Positions 1 to 5,143 of a stretch of 5,143 nucleotides of DNA are shown here, in pieces. The stretch is from contig NZ_CATWFF010000139.1 in assembly GCF_958350005.1 (NCBI RefSeq), positions 1-5,143 on the forward strand, given 5' to 3'. The position numbers were made by a program, and so were the translations under genes. The stretch's first letter is position 1. The number at the start of each line of letters is the position of its first letter. This stretch comes from an uncultured Megasphaera sp. (GTDB lineage: Bacteria > Bacillota > Negativicutes > Veillonellales > Megasphaeraceae). A model generated the notes under the pieces. That model was given only the letters and a program-made list of their open reading frames with translations. It had not been told where the DNA came from and searched no databases.

Positions 1-36
1 AAAAAACTCTCTGCCCAGAAAGATCTGTTCAGAGAG
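1..36 (-). terminator. Intrinsic terminator downstream of the MarR gene
   Basis: Read on the minus strand, CTCTCTG (30-36) pairs with CAGAGAG (7-13) over 7 bp. After a two-by-two mismatch the stem continues with about four more pairs (16-19 with 24-27). The hairpin is followed directly by six T residues (the A run at 1-6). It begins 24 bases after the MarR stop codon, so it most likely ends that transcript. The T tract touches the window edge and may be longer. Confidence 0.8.
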
Positions 37-60
37 CTGCTGTACCGGCACATATACGCG

Positions 61-492
61 CTATTCGTTGCCGCCTGTGTGCAGGTGGCCGATGCGGCTT
101 AGCAGGCGGAGAATTTCTTCTCGCTCTGCCGGTGAAAAGTCATGCAGTACCTGTTCATTCAATTCTTCAATCTTTTTTTGTACCGGTTCTTTCAGCGCCA
201 GCCCTTCTTCGGTTGCCTTGACACTGATGCTGCGGCGGTTATTGGGATTTAATACGCGGTCAATGAGCCCCCGTTTCTGCATGCGGTCCAGTACGCCGGA
301 AATAGTAGAATTTTCTACGCGTAAAATAGTGGCAATTTCCTTTGGCGTCAGCGTTTCGTCCTTCCAAAGACAGGCTAATACCCCGTATTGGCCCGGTGTA
401 ATGCCGAACTGGGATAAATTTTCTGAAAAAATCAGAAATACTTCGTGCTGCGCAATGGTAAGTAAAAAATTAATACATTTCGTATACTCCAC
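61..492 (-). CDS. MarR-family winged-helix transcriptional regulator
   Basis: This is a 143-residue cytoplasmic DNA-binding regulator, the usual MarR length. An N-terminal helix (about 5-30) and C-terminal helices (about 98-138) would form the dimer interface. The winged helix-turn-helix lies between: a segment opening with TLTPKEIA (47-54), a recognition helix around ENSTISGVLDRM (60-71), the KRGLI turn (73-77), and the wing NPNNRRSISV (82-91) leading into the typical TEEG (94-97). The NRR wing core corresponds to the DRR signature of the family. Family members usually repress their own and adjacent genes and release DNA on binding small phenolic or lipophilic ligands, or on cysteine oxidation. 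Two cysteines (C6, C41) are present, but nothing shows that they sense redox. The start is GTG, chosen because a strong Shine-Dalgarno sequence lies 7 bases upstream and no in-frame ATG fits. The ligand and targets cannot be read from sequence; the divergent gtrA-peptidase pair is the natural candidate target. Confidence 0.93.
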   Translation of the reverse strand: MEYTKCINFLLTIAQHEVFLIFSENLSQFGITPGQYGVLACLWKDETLTPKEIATILRVENSTISGVLDRMQKRGLIDRVLNPNNRRSISVKATEEGLALKEPVQKKIEELNEQVLHDFSPAEREEILRLLSRIGHLHTGGNE

Positions 493-499
493 GGTAATG

Positions 500-510
500 C
501 TTCCTTTCCT
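500..510 (-). promoter_or_regulatory. Ribosome binding site fixing the GTG start of the MarR gene
   Basis: On the minus strand AGGAAAGGAAG precedes the GTG at 490-492 with seven bases between. The purine run gives a good match to the anti-Shine-Dalgarno sequence and supports GTG rather than an internal start. Confidence 0.65.
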
Positions 511-645
511 GACATATAATTCGTATTGCCAATTAACTATAGTGTATCATATTATGAACATTACGGCTATGCTGTTTATATAATTTGTGAAAAAAGTATC
601 ATAGTTTCTGAATGTATAAGATTTTGTTATTCTACTGCCGGCAGC

Positions 646-672
646 TTGACTTTATACTATGGAATTTATGAT
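646..672 (+). promoter_or_regulatory. Possible gtrA promoter
   Basis: TTGACT (646-651) is a good -35 element. The best -10 at a tolerable distance is TATGAT (667-672), but the spacer is only 15 bases. A perfect TATAAT at 683-688 has no good -35 at 16-18 bases. The promoter is probably within 646-690, but the exact hexamers are uncertain. Confidence 0.38.
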
Positions 673-697
673 GTATATGACGTATAATTAAACATAT

Positions 698-714
698 CAG
701 GCAGATATTGCCTG
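698..714 (+). repeat. Inverted repeat in the gtrA leader, possible operator or RNA hairpin
   Basis: CAGGCA (698-703) and TGCCTG (709-714) are perfect inverted arms around a five-base AT-only-but-one spacer. The repeat lies 37 bases before the gtrA start and just downstream of the TATAAT at 683-688, so near the expected transcription start. That placement suits a repressor operator or a short leader hairpin. No T tract follows, so it is not an intrinsic terminator. Confidence 0.45.
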
Positions 715-751
715 TAAGCTTTAACTATACGGCAGCCAGGTAAGGAGTACG

Positions 752-1201
752 ATGAAGCAGAAAAAGATTTTTGGATTTGATTACACACAAAATGAATATG
801 TGAAAATTGGCATGTATTTACTGGTCGGCGGTTCGGCAGCGCTGCTGGAATGGGCATTATTTTACCTGTTTTTCCAGGGACTCACAGCAGGCGGATTTTT
901 CCCCCTCCAGACCCATCGCGTACTGACTGCTACGACCCTGGCTTTTGGTACATCTACGCTGTATCATTATATATTATGCAATCGCTTTGTATTTGACAGC
1001 GGCAGCCGCTATCAGAAAGGAACGGAAATTTCCCTGGTCTTTCTGGTCAGTGCCATCGGGCTGGGATGGAATCTGCTGCTCATGTGGCTGTTTACGTCGC
1101 CTGTGCTGCTGGGGCTGAATCCGATGGTTTCCAAAATCCTGGCCAGCGCCATCGTAACAGTATGGAATTACTTGTCCCGCAAAAAATGGATATTCAAGTA
1201 G
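752..1201 (+). CDS. GtrA-family four-helix membrane protein
   Basis: This 149-residue, very hydrophobic protein has the size and layout of the GtrA family. Four membrane segments are visible: about 17-41, 57-76, 93-114 and 124-141. The family signature after helix 2 is present as YILCNRFVF (73-81), and the protein ends in the typical aromatic/basic tail WNYLSRKKWIFK (138-149). Characterised GtrA-like proteins act at the cytoplasmic membrane in moving or handling lipid-linked sugars for cell-surface glycosylation; many members have no known substrate, and none can be assigned here. No glycosyltransferase lies next to it in the window, which would be the commonest partner. AAGGAG (742-747) sits four bases before the ATG, a short but workable spacing. 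The M20 peptidase gene follows 12 bases after the stop, so the two are probably co-transcribed and perhaps translationally coupled. Confidence 0.92.
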   Translation: MKQKKIFGFDYTQNEYVKIGMYLLVGGSAALLEWALFYLFFQGLTAGGFFPLQTHRVLTATTLAFGTSTLYHYILCNRFVFDSGSRYQKGTEISLVFLVSAIGLGWNLLLMWLFTSPVLLGLNPMVSKILASAIVTVWNYLSRKKWIFK

Positions 1202-1208
1202 AGGGGAG
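1201..1208 (+). promoter_or_regulatory. Ribosome binding site that decides the peptidase start
   Basis: GAGGGGAG begins at the last base of the gtrA stop codon. It lies 5-7 bases before the ATG at 1214 (8-10 before the ATG at 1217). A GTG at 1208 is in the same frame but overlaps the end of this element, leaving no spacing, so ATG 1214 (or 1217) is preferred. Overlap with the gtrA stop suggests translational coupling. Confidence 0.6.
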
Positions 1209-1213
1209 TGGGG

Positions 1214-2761
1214 ATGATGAAACGAAATGAACGGATTATGGAGCTTCTTCGCGAAATGATTGCCATTGACAGCGAAACAGATACGAAAAAAGAACGGAAT
1301 ATTGAAAAGTACCTGCAGCGTACGCTGGGAGCCGTTGAAAACGCTGCAAGCGGCATGATTCATATTCCAGACGATGCCCATGGACGGTCTGTTGTGTACG
1401 GACTGATTCAGGGCAGAAAAAAGGACACCGTTATTTTTCTCAATCATCACGATACTGTCGGCATCGAAGCCTACGGAAGCCTGCAGGATGATGCCTTTTC
1501 GCCGGATGCACTGCAGGAAGACCTGCTGCGGTCGGAAAAGAGTGAAGATCTGCAGAACGATCTGAAAAGTGGCCAATGGCTGCCAGGACGGGGATCGTGT
1601 GATATGAAAGGCGGCGCAGCAGCGCAGCTGGCCGTGTTTGAAGCCTATGCCGCCTTTCCCGGTGATGCCAGTGTGCTGTACCTGTCGCTGCCCGATGAAG
1701 AATCCTATTCTGCCGGCATGCGCATGGCTGTCTCAGTGCTGCAGGAACTGAAAAAAGCCTATGGCCTGCAGTACCGCGTACTCATTGATTGTGAGCCCAA
1801 CCAGAAGGAAAAGGGACAGCTCATTTCCTATACCGGCTCTGTCGGCAAGCTTCTGCCTGTCGTCGTAGCCCAGGGCAAGCCTGTTCATGTAGGAATGTAC
1901 CGGCAGGGCATCAATCCCGTTGCCGTCGTATCCCGCCTGATTGCGGAAACAGAAGGCGATTCGTCTCTTGTAGATTCGTGCGGCGATGAACAGACGCCTC
2001 CGCCAGCCTGGATATACCTGCGGGACCGCAAAGCACGGTATGATGTATCTCTGCCGCAGCGCATGGCGGCGTGCGCCAACTTCATGACCTACGGCAAGAC
2101 GCCGGAAGACGTTATGTACCTGCTTATGAATGCAGCCCGGCATGCTGTGGCCCAGACCCTGGCGCAGGTCGATGGAAACCTTACGATGGACGTCATCAGC
2201 GGTGCTGAACTGATGAAGCGGGCCTCGTCGTACCCGGGATTTGACGTATTTTATGAAAATGTGCGCAACAGCAGTTTTGTAGCCCTGCAAAAAGGGGATA
2301 CAACGTATACGGAAGAAACGATACGGCTCATCGAAAAGACCCTGGCCTTTATGGGCATGACCGAGCCGGTTGTGGTCATCGCTTTTGCGCCGCCCTATTA
2401 TCCGGCTGCAGATAGCCATTCCCTGCAGGATGCGCGCTTTGAAGGACTGCTCCAGACGATCAGCCGTACTGCTGATGTATCGTTCCGCCATTATTTCAAC
2501 GGTATTTCTGACTGCAGCTACTGCTGTGTCGACCCGTCGCTGCATGAAGATATTCTGGAACAAAATCTGCTCCTGTGGGGCAAGTCGTACAGCTTTGACT
2601 TTGAAGCAATGACGAACCTGCAGATTCCCTTCCTGCTCTTAGGACCGTGGGGCAAAGATCTGCACGAACGGACCGAACGGGTCAACATAGAAAGCGTATC
2701 CGTAACGCTGCCGAATATACTGGATACGATTATTACCTATATCGGTGAAACAGCAGACTAA
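1214..2761 (+). CDS. M20-family zinc peptidase/deacylase, RocB-like
   Basis: This is a 515-residue soluble, presumably cytoplasmic, di-metal hydrolase of the M20 peptidase/ArgE group. In order, the visible site residues are NHHDTVG (H78 metal ligand, D80), GRGSCDMKGG (D130, bridging Asp), LPDEES (E162 general base, E163 metal ligand), IDCEP (D192) and a late GPWGKDLHERTE (H484). The inserted lid/dimer domain begins around YTGSVGKLLP (206-215) with H225 in KPVHVG. The GKLLP block, the KDxHxxTER tail and the length above 500 residues resemble RocB, the B. subtilis arginine-utilisation protein (somewhat longer there), more than ArgE, DapE or PepV. All key residues are present, so an active enzyme is expected. 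The substrate is unknown: no arginine genes are nearby, so the name rocB is not applied. There is no signal peptide or membrane segment. The gene lies 12 bases after gtrA in the same direction and is followed by a perfect inverted repeat. Confidence 0.92.
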   Translation: MMKRNERIMELLREMIAIDSETDTKKERNIEKYLQRTLGAVENAASGMIHIPDDAHGRSVVYGLIQGRKKDTVIFLNHHDTVGIEAYGSLQDDAFSPDALQEDLLRSEKSEDLQNDLKSGQWLPGRGSCDMKGGAAAQLAVFEAYAAFPGDASVLYLSLPDEESYSAGMRMAVSVLQELKKAYGLQYRVLIDCEPNQKEKGQLISYTGSVGKLLPVVVAQGKPVHVGMYRQGINPVAVVSRLIAETEGDSSLVDSCGDEQTPPPAWIYLRDRKARYDVSLPQRMAACANFMTYGKTPEDVMYLLMNAARHAVAQTLAQVDGNLTMDVISGAELMKRASSYPGFDVFYENVRNSSFVALQKGDTTYTEETIRLIEKTLAFMGMTEPVVVIAFAPPYYPAADSHSLQDARFEGLLQTISRTADVSFRHYFNGISDCSYCCVDPSLHEDILEQNLLLWGKSYSFDFEAMTNLQIPFLLLGPWGKDLHERTERVNIESVSVTLPNILDTIITYIGETAD

Positions 2762-2780
2762 AAGAACCGATATTCTCAGG

Positions 2781-2839
2781 TACAGAAAGAACGTTTCATG
2801 CCGTGCCGATGCATGGTTGCAGGAAACGTTCTTTCTGTA
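2781..2839 (+). terminator. Long perfect inverted repeat, probable terminator of gtrA-peptidase
   Basis: Arms of 17 bp at 2781-2797 and 2823-2839 are perfectly complementary (starting TACAGAAAG and ending CTTTCTGTA) around a 25-base loop. It starts 19 bases after the peptidase stop. The bases that follow (TTTGCTG) are only weakly T-rich, so this is an atypical intrinsic terminator. It could instead protect the mRNA 3' end or have another origin. CATGC (2797-2801) and GCATG (2811-2815) could form a smaller hairpin inside it. Confidence 0.55.
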
Positions 2840-2901
2840 TTTGCTGCGGATCTGTATGATAAGCCGCATGGGAAAAGAAACCATAAATATGAGGGAAAGT
2901 C

Positions 2902-2930
2902 TTGAAAAATCTGCCGTTTTACGCTATAAT
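2902..2930 (+). promoter_or_regulatory. Housekeeping promoter of the SRP RNA gene
   Basis: TTGAAA (2902-2907) and a perfect TATAAT (2925-2930) are separated by exactly 17 bases. Transcription should start near 2936-2939, about ten bases before the SRP RNA closing helix. It is the clearest promoter in the window and also the nearest one upstream of dnaX. Confidence 0.85.
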
Positions 2931-2947
2931 AACATCGCTAACTTAAT

Positions 2948-3090
2948 AAGAGTACTGGTGCGTGGTAACTCGCCGGGGCTTGTGCAATGGGAACCTATGA
3001 ACCTTGTCAGGTCCGAGAGGAAGCAGCAATAAGTAGATCTTTTCATGTGCCACGAGGAAACCTGGCGGGTTATCATGCACGAGTACTTTT
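2948..3090 (+). ncRNA. ffs: Signal recognition particle RNA (4.5S-like, short bacterial type)
   Basis: This RNA is the scaffold of the signal recognition particle: it binds Ffh and stimulates the Ffh-FtsY GTPases for co-translational targeting of membrane proteins. The conserved Ffh-binding hairpin is clear: GTCAGGTCC (3006-3014), the tetraloop GAGA (3015-3018), then GGAAGCAGC (3019-3027), matching the E. coli 4.5S core except for the tetraloop (GGAA there). The ends form one long helix in constant register: 2948-2974 pairs with 3064-3090 with a single G-G mismatch (2957/3081) and several G-U pairs. Further stems are 2979-2984 with 3051-3056, 2997-3001 with 3042-3046 and 3003-3006 with 3030-3033. 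The whole is a single rod of about 143 bases without the extra 5' Alu-domain helices of the roughly 270-base Bacillus scRNA. The mature ends are estimated from the helix; the primary transcript probably runs from about 2937 to the T tract near 3124. Confidence 0.93.
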
Positions 3091-3098
3091 CTGTTAGT

Positions 3099-3124
3099 AA
3101 AAGCAGCGGGCAGCTGCTTTTTTT
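3099..3124 (+). terminator. Intrinsic terminator of the SRP RNA
   Basis: AAAAGCAGC (3099-3107) pairs perfectly with GCTGCTTTT (3113-3121) around a five-base loop, and seven T residues run from 3118 to 3124. This is a textbook terminator. It lies 23 bases before the dnaX start and about 10 bases after the SRP RNA closing helix, so 3' trimming of the RNA is likely. Confidence 0.88.
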
Positions 3125-3147
3125 CGTATACAGAGAGGGAAAGGACT

Positions 3148-5143
3148 ATGGCATACATCGCGCTATATCGTAAATGGCGGCCCAAGAGCTTTGAAGATGT
3201 CGTCGGACAGCGTCATATTACGGAGACTTTGCAGAAAGCTATTGATACCGATAAAGTAGCGCATGCCTACTTGTTCTCGGGCCCGCGGGGCACGGGGAAA
3301 ACAAGTACGGCCAAAATTTTTGCCCGCGCCATGAACTGCATCCATGGGCCTACATCCCATCCGTGCAATGAATGTGACGTGTGCCGTCATATTCTCAGCG
3401 GCGAGTCCCTGGACGTCGTGGAAATTGATGCGGCATCAAACCGCAGTATTGAAGATATACGGACCTTGCGGGAAACGATTAAGTTCATGCCTGCTGAAGG
3501 AAATAAGAAGATATATATTATCGATGAAGTACATATGCTGACGACAGAAGCCTTCAACGCCCTGTTAAAGACGCTGGAAGAACCGCCGCAGCATGTCATC
3601 TTCATTCTGGCTACGACCGAGCCGGAACGGATTCCCATGACGATTTTGTCCCGGTGCCAGCGATATGAATTCCGGCGCATTACGAGCAGGGATATTGCCA
3701 GACGGCTCCTGTATGTGGCCTCTCAGGAACATATTGATCTTACAGAAGGGGCCGCCCATATTCTGGCCGTCCAGGCTGACGGCGGCATGCGCGATGCCCT
3801 CAGTATGCTCGATCAGTGTGTGAGCAATGCCAGCGGCACCATTGATGAAGCACTGGTACGGGATTTGCTGGGACTTATCGGCCGGGACTGGCTGTTTTCC
3901 CTGTCTGATGCTGTATTTCAGGGAAAAGGCGCAGTCATTATTAAAGATATTGATGACGTTGTCCGTATGGGCAAGGAATCGCAGGTTATTTTAACGGAAA
4001 TACTGGAACACCTGCGGGCTCTTATGCTGTATCAGGCTGATCCGAAAACGGATACCCTCGCTGCCTATGCCGATTCCATGAAAGAACTGGGCGCCCAGGC
4101 AAAAGTTATTCAGGCAGAACGCCTTTTTGCCATGCTGAAGATACTGCAGGAAGCGCTCTTGTCGGCAAAAAATTCGCCGGCGCCGCGCATTGCCGTTGAA
4201 ATGGGGCTGCTCATGGCCAGCCGTGTCAGCCACGTATCTTCAGAAACAGCTCTGCCTGCAGCCTCTTCTGTCGATGGGCTGGAAGACCGTCTGACCAGGC
4301 TGGAACAGCGCGTATCGCAGCTGACTGCCCGTCTGTCATCTGCAGCTTCTCCGGCTCAGCAGGCTTATATTCCCCTTCCGGACGAAGAGGACGGAGGCGC
4401 AGGGCTTCCTGAATCGGTACCCTTCCCGGAAGACGAGTACAGTGCAGTCCCACCCATGGCCGATACGCGGCCTGTATCGGCACCGGCACCGCCAGTACGT
4501 CCTGCCGTTCCTGCTGCAGCAGACAGGCCGAAGCAGTCGGTGCAGCCTGCTGTTTCACCGACTGTGCCGCCGTCTGTTTCTGTTGATAATGCAGCCCCGG
4601 TAGATGCAGGAGAATACCAGCAAATCTGGAAAAAGATGTGCGATATTCTCCTGCGGGAAATGAAAAAGCCTGGCGTCCGGTCCTGCGTGCAGCATGGCCG
4701 CGTCGTGTATTTAGGCGGCGGCGAAGCCATTGTTGCCTATAAATCGAATTTCCTGGCCAAACGGGCCAACCGGGAAGATTATTTTAAATTCGTTGATGCT
4801 GCGCTGGAACAGATTCTTGGCAGTCCCTTTCACATGAAAGGATATGTGGAAGGCGATGCAGAGCTGGGAGAATACGAAAAAAAAAAGTCTCAGCCCTGTC
4901 CGGCAGCTGAACCAGCCGCATCAGCAGCACCGGTAGTGCCTGCAGCGGCGCCGGCTGATCCGCTGCCTGAGCCCCATCCCGCTCCTGTGCAGCGTGAGGA
5001 AAAGCCTCAGACACCGGATATTGTGCCGCCACAGACAGCAGAAAAAGGGTCTGTTCTGAAGCCGGCTACGGTACAGGATATGTCGCCGGAAGAACAGGCT
5101 GCCATTGGCCCATTGCTCAAAAGGGTAGGAGATTGTAATATAT
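3148..5143 (+). CDS. dnaX: DNA polymerase III subunit tau/gamma (DnaX), 3' end cut by the window edge
   Basis: DnaX is the AAA+ motor subunit of the clamp loader, which places the beta clamp on DNA and, as tau, ties the loader to the polymerase. The reading frame is open for 665 codons and leaves the window without a stop. Visible elements are the N-terminus MAYIALYRKWRP, Walker A GPRGTGKT (45-52), zinc cysteines C64, C73, C76 and C79, Walker B IIDEVHM (124-130), the TTEP region (156-159), the SRC motif (168-170, arginine-finger Arg169) and sensor 2 GGMRDAL (212-218). The domain III collar helices end near 360. A short coiled coil follows (L378, L382, L385, V389, L392, L396), then a Pro/Ala-rich linker to about 488. 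A compact domain starting near W494 and ending near 571 resembles the C-terminal polymerase-binding part of Firmicute tau. After it comes another Pro/Ala-rich stretch. The Shine-Dalgarno GAGAGGGAAAGG (3133-3144) precedes ATG 3148. Synteny with SRP RNA matches B. subtilis; yaaK/ybaB and recR would be expected just beyond the edge. Confidence 0.97.
   Translation, partial: MAYIALYRKWRPKSFEDVVGQRHITETLQKAIDTDKVAHAYLFSGPRGTGKTSTAKIFARAMNCIHGPTSHPCNECDVCRHILSGESLDVVEIDAASNRSIEDIRTLRETIKFMPAEGNKKIYIIDEVHMLTTEAFNALLKTLEEPPQHVIFILATTEPERIPMTILSRCQRYEFRRITSRDIARRLLYVASQEHIDLTEGAAHILAVQADGGMRDALSMLDQCVSNASGTIDEALVRDLLGLIGRDWLFSLSDAVFQGKGAVIIKDIDDVVRMGKESQVILTEILEHLRALMLYQADPKTDTLAAYADSMKELGAQAKVIQAERLFAMLKILQEALLSAKNSPAPRIAVEMGLLMASRVSHVSSETALPAASSVDGLEDRLTRLEQRVSQLTARLSSAASPAQQAYIPLPDEEDGGAGLPESVPFPEDEYSAVPPMADTRPVSAPAPPVRPAVPAAADRPKQSVQPAVSPTVPPSVSVDNAAPVDAGEYQQIWKKMCDILLREMKKPGVRSCVQHGRVVYLGGGEAIVAYKSNFLAKRANREDYFKFVDAALEQILGSPFHMKGYVEGDAELGEYEKKKSQPCPAAEPAASAAPVVPAAAPADPLPEPHPAPVQREEKPQTPDIVPPQTAEKGSVLKPATVQDMSPEEQAAIGPLLKRVGDCNI
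4866..4910 (+). promoter_or_regulatory. dnaX: Candidate frameshift/slippage site in dnaX
   Basis: Ten consecutive A residues (4877-4886) are followed by G4887. In the dnaX frame the codons are GAA AAA AAA AAG, so the slippery heptamer A AAA AAG (4881-4887) is in exactly the phase used for -1 frameshifting in E. coli dnaX. GGGAG (4866-4870) lies 10 bases before the heptamer, the distance of the stimulatory Shine-Dalgarno-like element in E. coli. A -1 shift after K580 would add seven residues and stop at TGA 4908-4910. A +1 shift, for example from losing one A in the transcript, would stop at TAG 4934-4936. Only weak small hairpins (such as GCTG 4906-4909 with CAGC 4913-4916) follow the site. 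Function is unproven. Confidence 0.45.

Larger units (their letters stand above)
493..751. promoter_or_regulatory. AT-rich divergent control region between the MarR gene and gtrA
   Basis: This 259-base gap contains no convincing gene and is clearly richer in A and T than its flanks. It must hold the leftward MarR promoter and probably the rightward gtrA promoter. Visible elements are the palindrome ACTATAGT (536-543), the near-palindrome TCATA-T-TATGA (547-557), and two direct copies of GTATCATA (544-551 and 596-603, 52 bases apart, about five helical turns). There is also the perfect palindrome CTGCCGGCAG (635-644) and a hairpin at 698-714. Several TATAAT-like hexamers occur on the minus strand, but none has a good -35 partner, so the MarR promoter is not assigned. 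Any of the palindromes could be a MarR operator; which one, if any, is unknown. Confidence 0.5.

Noticed and set aside
68..583. A 171-codon plus-strand open frame opposite the MarR gene
   Set aside because: It is antisense to a clear MarR protein, rich in Ser and Arg as expected for a shadow frame, and shows no domain.
1208..1213. GTG at 1208 as start of the peptidase
   Set aside because: It overlaps the end of the only Shine-Dalgarno sequence, leaving no spacing; ATG 1214 or 1217 fits.
1733..2563. A 276-codon minus-strand open frame inside the peptidase gene
   Set aside because: It lies wholly opposite the RocB-like peptidase, whose catalytic motifs run through this stretch. Its translation shows no recognisable domain and it has no credible start signal.
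2845..2868. TGCGG/CCGCA hairpin between the peptidase terminator and the SRP promoter
   Set aside because: Only five base pairs with a 14-base loop and no T tract; too weak to call.
2745..3032. A 95-codon plus-strand frame overlapping the peptidase end and SRP RNA
   Set aside because: It crosses the inverted repeat, the SRP promoter and half the SRP RNA; the repeated RKNVSC/QETFFLYL peptides merely reflect the hairpin arms.
4167..4173. A AAA AAT in frame in dnaX near the end of domain III, where a classical gamma might terminate
   Set aside because: A -1 shift would stop at TGA 4197-4199 and remove the last collar helix of domain III (around 344-360). The heptamer is a weaker slippery type, and AGGAAG lies 13 bases upstream rather than about 10. 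The site at 4881-4887 is far better.
4365..4730. Minus-strand frames of 110-121 codons across the dnaX linker
   Set aside because: GC-rich repetitive Pro/Ala codons open the other frames by composition; no domain or start signal is visible.
1..5143. CRISPR array, transposase, tRNA, toxin-antitoxin or defence genes
   Set aside because: No spaced repeats, no recombinase or transposase motifs, and no tRNA-like cloverleaf were seen on either strand.

Overview
The window reads as an ordinary chromosomal segment of a Firmicute. An SRP RNA gene lies immediately upstream of dnaX, the arrangement known from Bacillus subtilis (scr-dnaX-yaaK-recR). The SRP RNA is short and lacks an Alu domain, and base composition is moderate; both suggest a Negativicute (Megasphaera/Veillonella-like) rather than a Bacillus. 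That assignment is an inference from content and style, not from a database match.

Layout. Bases 1-36 hold an intrinsic terminator reading leftward, followed on the minus strand by a MarR-family regulator (61-492, GTG start). An AT-rich divergent control region (493-751) separates it from a rightward pair: a four-helix GtrA-family membrane protein (752-1201) and, 12 bases later, an M20-family zinc peptidase of the RocB type (1214-2761). A perfect 17-bp inverted repeat (2781-2839) closes that pair. A clear sigma-70/sigma-A type promoter (2902-2930) then drives a bacterial SRP RNA (about 2948-3090), which ends in a strong intrinsic terminator (3099-3124). dnaX, the tau subunit of the DNA polymerase III clamp loader, starts at 3148 and runs off the right edge without a stop codon.

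How the parts relate. The SRP RNA and dnaX are housekeeping genes; dnaX has no visible promoter of its own and may depend on read-through of the SRP RNA terminator. The MarR regulator could control the divergent gtrA-peptidase pair, since palindromes lie in the shared control region, but nothing in the sequence proves this. The peptidase shows all the metal and catalytic residues of its family; its substrate and its link to the GtrA protein are unknown.

The most notable signal is in the 3' part of dnaX. A run of ten A residues carries the A AAA AAG heptamer in the zero reading frame, with a GGGAG element exactly 10 bases upstream. This resembles the programmed -1 frameshift site of E. coli dnaX, but it falls after the putative C-terminal domain rather than before it. 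No novel defence system, mobile element, CRISPR array or tRNA was seen.
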